This document shows, one piece after another, positions 52,687 to 62,003 of a stretch of 64,000 bases of DNA. The stretch's first letter is position 1; every line of letters begins with the position of its first letter. This stretch comes from Agromyces sp. 3263 (GTDB lineage Bacteria; Actinomycetota; Actinomycetes; Actinomycetales; Microbacteriaceae): NCBI RefSeq assembly GCF_031456545.1, contig NZ_JAVDUV010000001.1, positions 1,364,001-1,428,000 of the forward strand, read 5' to 3'. Under the pieces are notes generated by a model, which searched no databases, was not told where the DNA came from, and worked only from the letters and a program-made list of their open reading frames with translations. Made by a program: the position numbers and the translations under genes.

Positions 52687-53805
52687 GTGAAGAGCATCGA
52701 GCGGCGCGCCCGCGAGCAGAGCACGGGCAGCGCAGGCAGCACCGACCGCGGCCGCGGCAGGAACTTCATGTCGGAACGGCCCCTCGTCTGGGCGTTCATC
52801 GCCACGATCGGCGTGCTCCTCGGCCTCGCCCTTGCGTGGACGCTCCTCAGCCTCGGGGGCGTGCTCTTCTCGGTGTTCGCGGCCGGGTTCATCACGCTCG
52901 GCCTCGACCCGCTCGTGCGGTGGTTCCAGCGGCGCGGGATGAAGCGCGGCGTCGCGATCCTCACCGTGATCATCCTGTTCATCCTCGTGATCGCCGGCAT
53001 GCTCTGGATCGTGCTGCCGCTCGTGATCACGCAGGCGGTCACGTTCGTCGAGCAGGTGCCCGACATGTACAAGCACCTGCAGTCGCAGGAGTGGTTCCAG
53101 GACGCCCAGGCGGGCACCGGCGGCATCATCGGCACCGTCTACAACTGGGTGGTGGGCCTCATCAGCGACCCGAACACGTGGGCCACGATCGGCGGCGGCG
53201 CGCTCAACGTGGGACTGGCGATCGTCGGCGGCATCTCGACCGGCTTCTTCATCTTCATCCTCACGATCTACTTCATCGCGACGCTCGACTCCTCGAAGGC
53301 CGCCATCTACACGCTCATCTCGGCCTCGCACCGCGAGCGCGTGGTCGGGTACGCCGAGCGGATCATGCAGAACGTCGGCCGCTATCTCAGCGGCATGGTG
53401 GTGCTCGCGTTCTTCAACGCGGTCTTCAGCTTCATCGTGCTGACCATCGCGCAGGTGCCGTACGCGCTCGTGATCGCGGTCGCCGCGTTCTTCATCACGC
53501 TCATCCCGCTCATCGGAACGGTGCTGACCACCATCGTCATGACCGTGCTGGCGCTGTTCGTCTCGCCGCTGTCGGGCATCATCGTGCTCGCCGCGATGCT
53601 CGTCTACATGCAGGTCGAGGCGTACATCCTCACGCCGAGGGTCATGTCGAAGGCGGTGCAGGTGCCGGGCTCGATCGTGCTCATCGCCGCCCTCGCCGGC
53701 GGCACCCTCGCGGGCCTGCCCGGCGCGCTCGTCGCGATCCCGGTGGCCGCCGGCATCCTGCTCATCATCAAGGAAGTGGTCGTGCCCGCGAAGGCGCGGT
53801 CCTAG
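52687..53805 (+). CDS. AI-2E family transporter (PerM-like)
   Basis: 372 aa from GTG 52687. Seven to eight helices: AFIATIGVLLGLALAWTLL, a central soluble segment and the C-terminal FFITLIPLIGT and LVYMQVEAYILTPRVMSKAV typical of the PerM/TqsA/YdiK family. Members export autoinducer-2, other solutes or sodium. Leaderless start inferred from the -10 box. The substrate is unknown. Confidence 0.9.
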   Translation: MKSIERRAREQSTGSAGSTDRGRGRNFMSERPLVWAFIATIGVLLGLALAWTLLSLGGVLFSVFAAGFITLGLDPLVRWFQRRGMKRGVAILTVIILFILVIAGMLWIVLPLVITQAVTFVEQVPDMYKHLQSQEWFQDAQAGTGGIIGTVYNWVVGLISDPNTWATIGGGALNVGLAIVGGISTGFFIFILTIYFIATLDSSKAAIYTLISASHRERVVGYAERIMQNVGRYLSGMVVLAFFNAVFSFIVLTIAQVPYALVIAVAAFFITLIPLIGTVLTTIVMTVLALFVSPLSGIIVLAAMLVYMQVEAYILTPRVMSKAVQVPGSIVLIAALAGGTLAGLPGALVAIPVAAGILLIIKEVVVPAKARS

Positions 53806-53830
53806 TTCAGCGGATGCCGCGGGCCGGCCG

Positions 53831-54391
53831 TCACCAGAGCGACGGCGCCTTGGCCTTCGTCGCCGGCAGTGCGACATCCGCGCCCCACCGTTCGATCCAC
53901 TCGGGGATGCCCTGGCCCTCGATCGCGCCGAACTCGGCCATGAGCTCGGACACGGGAACGGTGCCGCCGGCCTTGCGGAGGAACCGCGCCCGGATGAAGC
54001 CCTGCGCGTAGACCTCGGCCTCGCCGTCGGGGCCGGGGCGCACGAAGCGCTGCTCCATGTAGACGGCCTTGTCGTCGTAGCCGACGACCTTCGACTCGAT
54101 CGTGAACCGCTGCCAGAGACTCAGCGACTTGCGGAACGTGATCGTCTCGCTGGCGACCACCGGGTACCAGCCCTTCGCGCGGAACGCCCGCCACACGCCG
54201 TTGCGCACGAGCATGTCGAAGCGCGCGACATCCATGATCGAGAAGTACACGCCGTTGTTCATGTGCCGGTTGATGTCGAGGTCGGTCGGCAGCGTGATGA
54301 AGTTCGTGCGCGCGACGTCGTAGTGGCCGAGGTCGGGCTTGCGACGGGACAGGAACAGCACGTGCAGCAGCGTGCGGAAGAACATGTGCAT
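53831..54391 (-). CDS. Acyl-CoA thioesterase, 4HBT hot-dog fold
   Basis: 186 aa from ATG 54391; a second ATG lies two codons later. Hot-dog motif DLDINRHMNNGVYFSIMDVAR marks the THEM6/4-hydroxybenzoyl-CoA thioesterase-like class, with the catalytic acid near DLDINRHMN. Likely cleaves acyl-CoA esters. Just upstream of a region dense with GGATGCC words and the prpC gene, on the same strand. Confidence 0.85.
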   Translation of the reverse strand: MHMFFRTLLHVLFLSRRKPDLGHYDVARTNFITLPTDLDINRHMNNGVYFSIMDVARFDMLVRNGVWRAFRAKGWYPVVASETITFRKSLSLWQRFTIESKVVGYDDKAVYMEQRFVRPGPDGEAEVYAQGFIRARFLRKAGGTVPVSELMAEFGAIEGQGIPEWIERWGADVALPATKAKAPSLW

Positions 54392-54490
54392 AGTCCACGA
54401 CTGTAGGCCGGATCCGCGCACGGAACCTCCACCTTGGCGGGTCGCCACAGCGGGCGGGCGGATGCCGCGAGCTGCTGTTGTGCGATCCGT

Positions 54491-55624
54491 TCAGCCCTTG
54501 GCGGGCACGTGCCGCTCGTCGGGACCGTCGTAGACCGACAGCGGGCGGATGAGCGCGTTCGACGCGGCCTGCTCCATGATGTGCGCGGTCCAGCCGGTGA
54601 CGCGGCTGGCGACGAAGAGCGGCGTGAACGTCGCGGTGTCCCAGCCCATGAGGTGGTAGACCGGCGCCGAGGGGTAGTCGAGGTTCGGCTTGATGTTCTT
54701 GCGCTCGCCCATGGCCGTCTCGAGGGCCACGTAGAGGTCGAGGACGTCGGGGCGGTCGTAGTGCTCGACGATGCGCTCGAGCGCATCGCGCATGGTCGGC
54801 ACCCGCGAGTCGCCGTTCTTGTAGACGCGGTGGCCGAAGCCCATGATCTTGCGCTTGTTCGCGAGCGCGTCGTCGAGCCAGGCGATGGCGCGCTCGGCGC
54901 TGCCCTCGCCCATGCCGATCTCGTCGAACGCGTGCATGACCGCCTCGTTGGCGCCGCCGTGCAGCGGGCCCTTGAGTGCGCCGATGGCGCCGACGACCGC
55001 GGAGTAGAGGTCGGCGAGGGTCGACGTGATGACGCGCGCGGTGAAGGTGGAGGCGTTGAACGAGTGCTCGGCGTAGAGGATCATCGACACGTCGAACGCC
55101 GTCACCACCGCGAGCTCCGGCGCCTCGCCGAACGCCTGCCAGAGGAAGTTCGCCGAGTACCCGAGGTCGTCGCGCGGCTCGACGAACTCGAGTTCGTGCC
55201 GGCGGCGCTGGTCGTAGGTGACGATCGACGGGAGCTTCGCGAAGAGCCGGATCGCCTTGTCGAGGTTGGCCTCGGGCGAGTCGTCGGGCGTCTCGGGGTC
55301 GCTCGCGCCGATCACGCTGACCGCAGTGCGCACGACGTCCATCGGGTGCGCGGTGAGGGGCAGCTCGTCGATGATGCGCTTGACCTCGTGGTCGAGGCCG
55401 CGGTGCGACCGCTCGCGCTCCTCGAACTCGGCGAGTTGACGGTCGTCGGGAAGCTCGCCGTACCAGAGCAGGTAGGCGACCTCCTCGAAGGTGACGGATG
55501 CCGCGAGCTCCTGCACCGGGTAGCCGCGGTACAGCATCGAGTTGGTCTCGGGGTTGACCTTCGAGACCGCCGTGTAGTCGACCGGCACGCCGGCCAGGCC
55601 CTTGTAGATCTCTCGCTCTTCCAA
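54491..55624 (-). CDS. prpC: Methylcitrate synthase (citrate synthase family)
   Basis: 377 aa from TTG 55624 behind GAAGGGG. Citrate synthase fold with GLAGVPVDYTAVSKV, His in LHGGANEAV, GFGHRVYKNGDSR and the small domain. The family includes citrate and 2-methylcitrate synthases; the prpB and prpD genes nearby make the latter likely (propionyl-CoA plus oxaloacetate to methylcitrate). A TAGGCT box at 55654-55659 gives it its own promoter, apart from prpB. Confidence 0.9.
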   Translation of the reverse strand: MEEREIYKGLAGVPVDYTAVSKVNPETNSMLYRGYPVQELAASVTFEEVAYLLWYGELPDDRQLAEFEERERSHRGLDHEVKRIIDELPLTAHPMDVVRTAVSVIGASDPETPDDSPEANLDKAIRLFAKLPSIVTYDQRRRHELEFVEPRDDLGYSANFLWQAFGEAPELAVVTAFDVSMILYAEHSFNASTFTARVITSTLADLYSAVVGAIGALKGPLHGGANEAVMHAFDEIGMGEGSAERAIAWLDDALANKRKIMGFGHRVYKNGDSRVPTMRDALERIVEHYDRPDVLDLYVALETAMGERKNIKPNLDYPSAPVYHLMGWDTATFTPLFVASRVTGWTAHIMEQAASNALIRPLSVYDGPDERHVPAKG

Positions 55625-55653
55625 GTGCGTCCCCTTCGTCGCCGTGCCGGATC

Positions 55654-55659
55654 AGCCTA
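55654..55659 (-). promoter_or_regulatory. -10 box TAGGCT of prpC
   Basis: Minus-strand TAGGCT about 30 nt before the TTG start, leaving a leader with a Shine-Dalgarno. Confidence 0.45.
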
Positions 55660-55789
55660 CTCGTTTCCGGAGTGCGCTCTCCGGCCCCGATGCCGCGCAC
55701 CCTCCCTCAACAGCTCTGCGGGTCGCGTACGCCGCCGCAGCGCCGAGCGGACGACCGCCGTCAACCGTACGGAGGTGGACCATCGGTGC

Positions 55790-56725
55790 GTGCCCCGCCC
55801 GACCCCGCTGCCTCCTGAACTGGCCGCCCGCGGATTCACCACTGCCGATGCGCTCGATGCCGGCGTGAGTGTCGACCGCCTCAGAGCCGGCGACCTCGAT
55901 CGATCGATCAGAGGAATCCGGATGCCCCTGGGAGCATCGCTCGCTGAGCGCTGTCGCAGCGCGCTCCTCGTGTGCCGCGAGGGCGCGTTCGTCTGCGGAC
56001 CCACCGCGGCGGAGCTGCACGGCATGCCGCTCCCGCCTCGGGCCCGTGCACGAGCCCGCGCGGAACTGGACATCGGGACGCCCGGCCCCGGACGCGCCGT
56101 GCGCCGTCGTGGCGTTCGCGGTCGAAGCCTCCGCCTCCACGAGGAGGACGTCGTCGACCGCGGCGGCGTGCCGGTCACCTCGGTCGCCCGCACCTGGTGC
56201 GATCTCGCCGTCATCCTCTCCGTGCCCGAGTTGGTGGCCGCCGCGGACTGGGCCGTTCGGGCGCGAGCCGCGAGCACCGCCGCCCTCCGTTCGGCGGTCG
56301 AGCGGTATCCGGATCACCGGCAGCGCGCCAAGCTCGATGTTGCCCACTCCCTGATCGACGGAGCGTCGGAGTCGCCGAAGGAATCGGAGCTTCGCGCGAT
56401 CGTGGTGCTCGGCGGCCTTCCCCGACCGGCGGTGAACCCGGTCGTGTTCGATCACGGCCGACTCGTCGCGCGGGTCGACCTCCTGTTCCGTGACTTCGCC
56501 GAGGTGCTGGAGTACCAGGGCGACCATCACCGCACGGATCTGGTCCAATGGCGACGCGATCGCACCCGGGAGTCCGATCTGGAGTCGCTCGGCTTCCACG
56601 TGATGGAGATCACGAACTCCGACCTGCGAAGGCCGCGCCGACTCGTCGAACGTATCGTCAGGAACCTCCACCGGCGCGGTTGGCACGGCAGGCCGTCATT
56701 CTCGCCGTGGTTTCCGGCCGATTGA
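55790..56725 (+). CDS. AbiEi/DUF559-type protein with Vsr-like nuclease domain
   Basis: 311 aa from GTG 55790 (GTG 55775 also possible). N-terminal AbiEi-like winged HTH (LPPELAARGFTTADALDAGV), and a C-terminal PD-(D/E)xK-like domain with ESPKESELRA, ARVDLLF and LEYQGDHHRT, then MEITNSDL, as in DUF559/Vsr-like endonuclease proteins widespread in Actinobacteria. No AbiEii partner is seen. It interrupts the prp genes on the opposite strand, so it is probably an accessory insertion. Could be a solitary toxin-like or DNA repair protein. Confidence 0.85.
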   Translation: MPRPTPLPPELAARGFTTADALDAGVSVDRLRAGDLDRSIRGIRMPLGASLAERCRSALLVCREGAFVCGPTAAELHGMPLPPRARARARAELDIGTPGPGRAVRRRGVRGRSLRLHEEDVVDRGGVPVTSVARTWCDLAVILSVPELVAAADWAVRARAASTAALRSAVERYPDHRQRAKLDVAHSLIDGASESPKESELRAIVVLGGLPRPAVNPVVFDHGRLVARVDLLFRDFAEVLEYQGDHHRTDLVQWRRDRTRESDLESLGFHVMEITNSDLRRPRRLVERIVRNLHRRGWHGRPSFSPWFPAD

Positions 56726-56777
56726 GGACGCGTCCGGGGCATTTGCACGGGTCCGGATGCCCCGAACACGTCCTCAA
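56722..56777 (+). terminator. Compound hairpin at end of the AbiEi-like gene
   Basis: TTGAGGACG (56722-56730) pairs with CGTCCTCAA (56769-56777), enclosing an inner GGGGCAT/ATGCCCC stem. The stop codon is in the left arm. Two CGGATGCC words occur in and just after it. Confidence 0.6.
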
Positions 56778-56812
56778 CCCGTGCAGGTGGCGCGGTCCCG
56801 GATGCCGCGGGG

Positions 56813-57712
56813 TCAGCGGGAGACGCGGAAGTTGAAGATCGACGTGTCGAAGTGGTTGTAGCCCTCGTAGTCGATGAGCTCGTAGAGGTCGGCACGGTGC
56901 TGCATCTGCCCGAGCATGCCGTTGAGCGAGCCGGTCTCCTCGAGCTCGTCGAGTCCGCGCACCGCGGCGCCCATCGCGAGGCGCAGCAGCGACACGGGCC
57001 AGATCACGAGGTTCATGCCGACGTCCGCCAGCTGCCGCACCGTGAACAGCTCGCTCTTGCCGAACTCGGTCATGTTCGCGAGCAGCGGCACGTCGACGGC
57101 GGCACGGATCGCCCCGAACTCCTCGAGCGACGACATCGCCTCGGGGAAGATCGCGTCGGCGCCAGCGTCGACGAGCTTCTTCGCCCGGTCGACGGCGGCG
57201 TCGAGTCCGTCGACGGCCCGGATGTCGGTGCGCGCCATGATGAGGAAGTTGTCGTCTCGGCGAGCGTCGACGGCGGCGCGGATGCGCTGCAGCGCCGTGT
57301 GCTCGTCGACGACCTGCTTGCCGTCGAGGTGCCCGCAGCGCTTCGGGTTCACCTGGTCCTCGATGTGCAGGCCGGCGAGCCCGGCGTCCTCCATCTCCTG
57401 CACGGTGCGCGCCACGTTCATCGGCTCGCCGAAGCCGGTGTCGGCGTCGACGATCGCGGGCAGCTCGGTCATGCGCGCGATCTGCTTCGCCCGGCCGGCG
57501 ACCTCGGAGAGCGTGGTCAGGCCGATGTCGGGCAGACCCAGGTCGGCCGAGAGCACCGCGCCCGAGATGTAGACGCCCTCGAAGCCCTTCTGCTCGATCA
57601 GCCGCGCCGAGAGCGGGTTGAACGCACCCGGGAACCGCATGATCTCCCCGCTGGCGAGGCGCTCGCGGAACAGCCGGCGCTTCTCGTGGGCGGGAGTCTG
57701 GGCGTAGAGCAT
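56813..57712 (-). CDS. prpB: Methylisocitrate lyase
   Basis: 299 aa from ATG 57712 with GGAGG upstream. Isocitrate lyase superfamily: PGAFNPLSARLIEQKGFEG, DADTGFGEP and the catalytic KRCGH (Cys about 126), with the FPEAMSSLEEF end typical of PrpB. Cleaves 2-methylisocitrate to pyruvate and succinate. It has its own -10 box TAGGCT (57732-57737) and lies in the prpD-SDR-prpB-prpC gene order. Confidence 0.94.
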   Translation of the reverse strand: MLYAQTPAHEKRRLFRERLASGEIMRFPGAFNPLSARLIEQKGFEGVYISGAVLSADLGLPDIGLTTLSEVAGRAKQIARMTELPAIVDADTGFGEPMNVARTVQEMEDAGLAGLHIEDQVNPKRCGHLDGKQVVDEHTALQRIRAAVDARRDDNFLIMARTDIRAVDGLDAAVDRAKKLVDAGADAIFPEAMSSLEEFGAIRAAVDVPLLANMTEFGKSELFTVRQLADVGMNLVIWPVSLLRLAMGAAVRGLDELEETGSLNGMLGQMQHRADLYELIDYEGYNHFDTSIFNFRVSR

Positions 57713-57731
57713 GGTGGGCCTCCTCCGATCC

Positions 57732-57737
57732 AGCCTA
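57732..57737 (-). promoter_or_regulatory. -10 box TAGGCT of prpB
   Basis: Minus-strand TAGGCT 19 nt before the ATG at 57712, leaving a leader that holds GGAGG. Confidence 0.45.
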
Positions 57738-57742
57738 GCTTC

Positions 57743-57818
57743 GAGCGGATGCCCCAGCGCCGAGCGGATGCCGCAGGGCCGAACGGATGCCGCAGGGCGG
57801 AGCGGATGCAGCGGGCAG
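57743..57818. repeat. Four tandem 19-bp units, each with CGGATGC
   Basis: Units at 57743-57761, 57762-57780, 57781-57799 and 57800-57818 follow G(A/C)GCGGATGCCGCAGGGC-like consensus with two to five mismatches. Located between prpB and the SDR gene. There is no spacer, so it is not CRISPR. Confidence 0.8.
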
Positions 57819-57865
57819 GGCGGAGAGCGCAGCAGGCCCCGCACGCGGCATCCGCTCGACGGGCG

Positions 57866-58708
57866 TCAGCGCATGCCGTAGGCGCGCGTGATGACGGCAT
57901 CGAAGGCGCGGTCGCTGAGGAGCCGACGCGCGAGCAGGATGGCCTTCGCGCTCGTAGGCACCGCGTAGCGGGTGCGGGGCCGACGGACGGTGACCGCCTT
58001 GCCGATCGCCGCAGCGACGACGCGCGGGTCGGCCCCGACGCCGGGGCGGTCGGCCACGCCGTAGATCCTCGCGAGCGCATGCGCCTGCGCGGAGTACGCG
58101 GTGTCGCCCGAGCGGGTCAGCGCGCTCTCCGCGGAGATGCCGCCCCACTCGGTGCGGATCGCACCGGGCTCGATGACGATGACGTGCACGCCGTGGGGCT
58201 CGAGCTCCACGCGCAGCGAGTCGCTGAGGCCCTCGACCGCGAACTTCGTGGCGTGGTACCACGCGCCGAGCGGCTCGTACATCTTGCCGCCGATCGACGA
58301 CACGTTCACGATGCGTCCGCTCCGCTGCGCGCGCAGGTGCGGGAGCACGAGCTGGGTGAGGCGCGCGAGACCGAAGACGTTGACCTCGAACTGGCGGCGC
58401 GCCTCCTCGAGCGGCACGTCCTCGAGGGCGCCGTACGACCCGTAGCCCGCGTTGTTCACGAGTACGTCGATGCGGCCCTGCTCGCGCAGCACCTGCTCGA
58501 CGCCCGACGTCATCGACGCGTCATCCGTCACATCCATCTCGATGACGTGCACGCCGCGGCCGGCGAGCGCCGCCATGCGGTCGACCCGGCGCGCAGCGCC
58601 GTAGACGACGAACCCCCGACGGGTGAGCTCGACCGCGGTGGCCTCGCCGATGCCCGACGAGGCGCCGGTGATGAGCGCGACCTGTCCCGCGCCGTCGGCA
58701 CGCGCCAT
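57866..58708 (-). CDS. Short-chain dehydrogenase/reductase (SDR)
   Basis: 280 aa from ATG 58708, two bases after the prpD stop. Rossmann TGASSGIGEA, NNAGYGSYG, active site S (NVSSIGG), Y-x3-K (WYHATKF). Similar to oxidoreductases acting on steroids or short-chain alcohols. Position inside a prpD-SDR unit suggests a link to propionate or methylcitrate metabolism, but SDRs with this pattern act on many substrates. Confidence 0.88.
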   Translation of the reverse strand: MARADGAGQVALITGASSGIGEATAVELTRRGFVVYGAARRVDRMAALAGRGVHVIEMDVTDDASMTSGVEQVLREQGRIDVLVNNAGYGSYGALEDVPLEEARRQFEVNVFGLARLTQLVLPHLRAQRSGRIVNVSSIGGKMYEPLGAWYHATKFAVEGLSDSLRVELEPHGVHVIVIEPGAIRTEWGGISAESALTRSGDTAYSAQAHALARIYGVADRPGVGADPRVVAAAIGKAVTVRRPRTRYAVPTSAKAILLARRLLSDRAFDAVITRAYGMR

Positions 58709-58710
58709 GG

Positions 58711-60249
58711 CTAGAACAGCCCCGTGGGGATGTCGACGCCGACGAGCGCGCCCGGCGCCGCGGTGATGGTGAGGCCGCCGAGCTCGTCGGGGCCGAGCTC
58801 GGGAAGGCGCTGCGCGAGGTCGAGGAACCGCTCGATCTCGGCCTCCTCGAGCACCCACTCCGCGAGGGTGCGGAACTTCTGCACATATTGCTCACGGGCG
58901 AAGGGCCGGGCACCGAGCGGATGTGCGTCGGCGACCGCGATCTCGTCGACGATCTCGCCCCCGTCGCTGAGCTTGATGACCACGCGGCCGCCGAAGGCCT
59001 TCTCGGCGATGTCGTTGGAGTGATAGCGGCGCGTCCACTCGGGATCCTCGACCGTGGAGACCTTCTTCCACAGCGCCACGGTGTCGTCGCGGTGCGCGCG
59101 CTCGGGCGAGTACGAGTCGGCGTGGTGCCAGGTGCCGTCCTGCAGCGCGACCGTGAAGATGTACGGGATCGAGTGGTCGAGCGTCTCGCGGGAGGCGTCG
59201 GGGTCGTACTTCTGGGGGTCGTTCGCGCCCGAGCCGATCACGTAGTGCGTATGGTGCGAGGTGTGCAGGGTGATCGACTCGATGCGGTCGGGGTCGTCGA
59301 GGATCAGCGGGTACTCGTCGTGGAGCTTGCGGGCGAGGTCGATCCACGCCTGGGCCTGGTACTCGGCCGAGTGCTCCTTCGTGTAGGAGTCGAGGATGGC
59401 GCGCTTGGACTCGCCGTCTTCGGGGATGGTCACCTCGTAGGAGGCGTCCGGCCCGTCGAGGAGCCACGCGATGACGCCGTCTTCGCCCTCGTAGATCGGC
59501 ACGGGGCTGGTCTCACCGCGCATCGCGCGGTCGACCGCCTCGACGGCCATCTTGCCGGCGAAGGCGGGGGCGTGCGCCTTCCACGTGGAGATCTCGCCCT
59601 TGCGGGACTGGCGCGTGGCCGTGGTCGTGTGCAGGGCCTGGCCGATGGCCTGGAAGATCGTCTCCTGGTCGAGGCCGAGGAGGGTGCCGATGCCGGCGGC
59701 AGCCGACGGGCCGAGGTGCGCGACGTGGTCGATCTTGTGCTTGTGGAGTGAGATCGCCTTGACGAGGTCGATCTGGATCTCGTAGCCCGTGGCGATGCCC
59801 CGCACGATGTCGCGGCCGGTGAGGCCGCGGGCGGCGGCGAGGTGCTGGGCCACGGCCACGATCGGCGGGATGTTGTCGCCCGGGTGCGAGTATTCTGCGG
59901 CGAGGAAGGTGTCGTGGAAGTCGAGCTCGCGCACGGCCACGCCGTTGGCCCACGCGGCCCACTCGGGCGACGTGCGGCGTGCGGCATCCGCGCCGAAGAC
60001 CGTGGCGCCGTCGCCGCCGATCGACACCGGATGTGCGAGCGCCTGGCTGCGCGCGGAGACGACCGGCTTGCGGGCCAGCGAGGCGGCCGCGACGGCCGCG
60101 TTGTCGATCACCCGGTTGACGACCATGTCGACGACATCGTCGTCGAGCTCGACCGGGTCGGTCGCGACCCCGGCCAGCTGCCAGGCGAGCTGCCCCTCGC
60201 GGACCAGGTTCTCGTCGCTTCGGTGGGTGCGCAGGTGGTGGGTCTTCAC
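58711..60249 (-). CDS. prpD: 2-methylcitrate dehydratase (MmgE/PrpD family)
   Basis: 512 aa from GTG 60249. MmgE/PrpD fold: [42 protein letters not shown] and [18 protein letters not shown]. Dehydrates 2-methylcitrate to 2-methyl-cis-aconitate. TACGGT lies 6 nt before the GTG, with no Shine-Dalgarno, so the transcript may be leaderless. Leads the prpD-SDR pair. Confidence 0.94.
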   Translation of the reverse strand: MKTHHLRTHRSDENLVREGQLAWQLAGVATDPVELDDDVVDMVVNRVIDNAAVAAASLARKPVVSARSQALAHPVSIGGDGATVFGADAARRTSPEWAAWANGVAVRELDFHDTFLAAEYSHPGDNIPPIVAVAQHLAAARGLTGRDIVRGIATGYEIQIDLVKAISLHKHKIDHVAHLGPSAAAGIGTLLGLDQETIFQAIGQALHTTTATRQSRKGEISTWKAHAPAFAGKMAVEAVDRAMRGETSPVPIYEGEDGVIAWLLDGPDASYEVTIPEDGESKRAILDSYTKEHSAEYQAQAWIDLARKLHDEYPLILDDPDRIESITLHTSHHTHYVIGSGANDPQKYDPDASRETLDHSIPYIFTVALQDGTWHHADSYSPERAHRDDTVALWKKVSTVEDPEWTRRYHSNDIAEKAFGGRVVIKLSDGGEIVDEIAVADAHPLGARPFAREQYVQKFRTLAEWVLEEAEIERFLDLAQRLPELGPDELGGLTITAAPGALVGVDIPTGLF

Positions 60250-60255
60250 GAGCCC

Positions 60256-60261
60256 ACCGTA
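60256..60261 (-). promoter_or_regulatory. -10 box TACGGT, leaderless prpD
   Basis: Minus-strand TACGGT 6 nt before the GTG at 60249. Confidence 0.5.
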
Positions 60262-60379
60262 TCGAATGGGGCCTGTGGATACCCGGGGGCGCGCGAACTG
60301 CGGCAGGGGTTGCCGATCGGGGCGCGCCGTGCGAGGGACACCCTGGGGCGGGCGGTGCCTTCGGCGTGCGAGGCGGGCG

Positions 60380-61483
60380 TCAGGCCGCGGGGCGATCGGG
60401 CCAGACGGGCTCGTGCACCTGCGCCTCGATGACCCGGGCCGCGAGGTGCGGATCGACCCCGGCCAGCGTGCCCGGGCTCCACTTCGGCGATCGGTCCTTG
60501 TCGATGACCTGGGCGCGGATCCCCTCGCGCAGGTCGTGCTGCTCGATGAACCACGACACGAGCCGGAACTCCTGCTCGAGCGCGTCCTCGAGGCTCGGCA
60601 GCGTGCGGGCGCGGCGCACCGCCTCGAGGGTGACCGTGAGCGCCGTCGGCGAGAGCGTCTCGAGCTCGTCGGCGGCCGCCGCTGCGTAGGCGGACGCCGC
60701 GGGGTCGAGCGGATGCGTCGGGAAGGCGCGCCCATCGGCGAACGCCCGCAGCCGCGCGATGATCTCGTGCACCGTCGGCGCGGAGTAGCAGGCGTCGACC
60801 CAGTCGCGAGCGAGCGCGAGCGCCGACGGTCCGGGCGTCTCGTCGAACAGCATGACGATCTCTGCCGGGCTGCCGGGGTCGGCGCGCTCGGCGAGGGCCT
60901 GGATGAGGTGCGGCAGCCGCTCGGACGGGACGAACGAATCGGCGAAGCCGGCGTGCAGCGCGTCGGCGGCATCCATCGTGCGCGAGTTGAGGGCGAGGTG
61001 CACGCCGAGCTCGCCGGGCGCCTTGGCGAGCAGCCACGAGCCGCCCACGTCGGGCGTGAAGCCGATGCGCGTCTCGGGCATCGCGACGCGCGAGCGCTCG
61101 GTCACGATGCGGATCGCCGCGTGGCCGGCGAGCCCGATTCCGCCGCCCATGGTGATGCCGTCCATGATCGCGACGACCGGCTTGGGGTAGCGCGCGATCA
61201 TGGCGTCGAGGCGGTACTCTGCGCGGAAGAACTCGCGGGCCTCCCCCGCATTGCCGTCGACGGCGTACCCGTAGAGCTCGCGGATGTCGCCGCCGGCGGA
61301 GAAGCCGCGCTCCCCCGCCCCGTCGATCACGACCACGCCGACCTCGCTGTCGTGCCGCCACGCCTCGAAGACGCCGGTGAGCTCACGGATCATCGCGTAG
61401 CTCAGGGCGTTGAGCGCCTGGGGTCGATCGAGCGTCACATGGCCGAGCCCGTCGACGACGCTCACCGAGATCTGGTCGCTCAC
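60380..61483 (-). CDS. 3-hydroxyisobutyryl-CoA hydrolase-like crotonase
   Basis: 367 aa from GTG 61483. Crotonase fold: [43 protein letters not shown] and [12 protein letters not shown]. The length and the [17 protein letters not shown] block fit 3-hydroxyisobutyryl-CoA hydrolase of valine breakdown rather than simple enoyl-CoA hydratases (about 260 aa). Valine degradation ends in propionyl-CoA, which the prp genes consume. TACGGT sits 7 nt before the GTG. Confidence 0.9.
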   Translation of the reverse strand: MSDQISVSVVDGLGHVTLDRPQALNALSYAMIRELTGVFEAWRHDSEVGVVVIDGAGERGFSAGGDIRELYGYAVDGNAGEAREFFRAEYRLDAMIARYPKPVVAIMDGITMGGGIGLAGHAAIRIVTERSRVAMPETRIGFTPDVGGSWLLAKAPGELGVHLALNSRTMDAADALHAGFADSFVPSERLPHLIQALAERADPGSPAEIVMLFDETPGPSALALARDWVDACYSAPTVHEIIARLRAFADGRAFPTHPLDPAASAYAAAAADELETLSPTALTVTLEAVRRARTLPSLEDALEQEFRLVSWFIEQHDLREGIRAQVIDKDRSPKWSPGTLAGVDPHLAARVIEAQVHEPVWPDRPAA

Positions 61484-61490
61484 GACTGCC

Positions 61491-61496
61491 ACCGTA
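61491..61496 (-). promoter_or_regulatory. -10 box TACGGT, leaderless hydrolase gene
   Basis: Minus-strand TACGGT 7 nt before the GTG at 61483. Confidence 0.5.
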
Positions 61497-61540
61497 GCGG
61501 CATCCCGACCCGCGGCGTAGCCTCGCGTCGAGGAGGCCTC

Positions 61541-61927
61541 ATGATCGAATCCGCGTTCCCCATCCTCGAGGTGCCCGATGTCGACGCGGCGCTCGCGTTC
61601 TACCGCGACGCGCTCGGCGGAGTCGTCACCTACACCTTCACCGTCCCGCCGGAAGGCGGCGACGTCGTCTACGCGTCGCTGGCGGTGGGCTCCTCGTCGC
61701 TCGGCATCGGCCTCGCCGAGAACCCGCCTCCCCCCGGCAACGTGCTGCTCTGGTTCTACGTCGACGACGTCGACCGGGTGACGGCCCAGCTCGCCGGCTC
61801 GGGGGCATCCGTCATGGAGGAACCGACCGACCAGCCGTGGGGCGAGCGCACCTCGCTCATCGCCGATCCGTTCGGCACCCGCATCCGGCTCGGCGCCGCG
61901 ATCTCGCCGCCGCCCGAGGAGGAGTAG
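61541..61927 (+). CDS. VOC-family (glyoxalase-like) protein
   Basis: 128 aa from ATG 61541 with GAGGAGG upstream. AFPILEVPDVDAALAFYRDA and EEPTDQPWGERTSLIADPFG mark the VOC fold, with bleomycin-resistance-like pairing of two beta-alpha modules. Substrate unknown. Acidic tail PPPEEE. Confidence 0.88.
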   Translation: MIESAFPILEVPDVDAALAFYRDALGGVVTYTFTVPPEGGDVVYASLAVGSSSLGIGLAENPPPPGNVLLWFYVDDVDRVTAQLAGSGASVMEEPTDQPWGERTSLIADPFGTRIRLGAAISPPPEEE

Positions 61928-61991
61928 GCAGCGCAGCCGCACCCGCCCGAGGAGGAACGACCCCGGCCCCGGCGCAGCGGCACCCGCGGAG

Positions 61992-61997
61992 TAGCAT
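61992..61997 (+). promoter_or_regulatory. -10 box TAGCAT, leaderless lysE
   Basis: TAGCAT ends 6 nt before the GTG at 62004. Confidence 0.5.
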
Positions 61998-62003
61998 GCA
62001 CGG

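Noticed and set aside
57743..57818. CRISPR-like tandem repeat
   Set aside because: Units are directly adjacent with no spacers and no cas genes are nearby.
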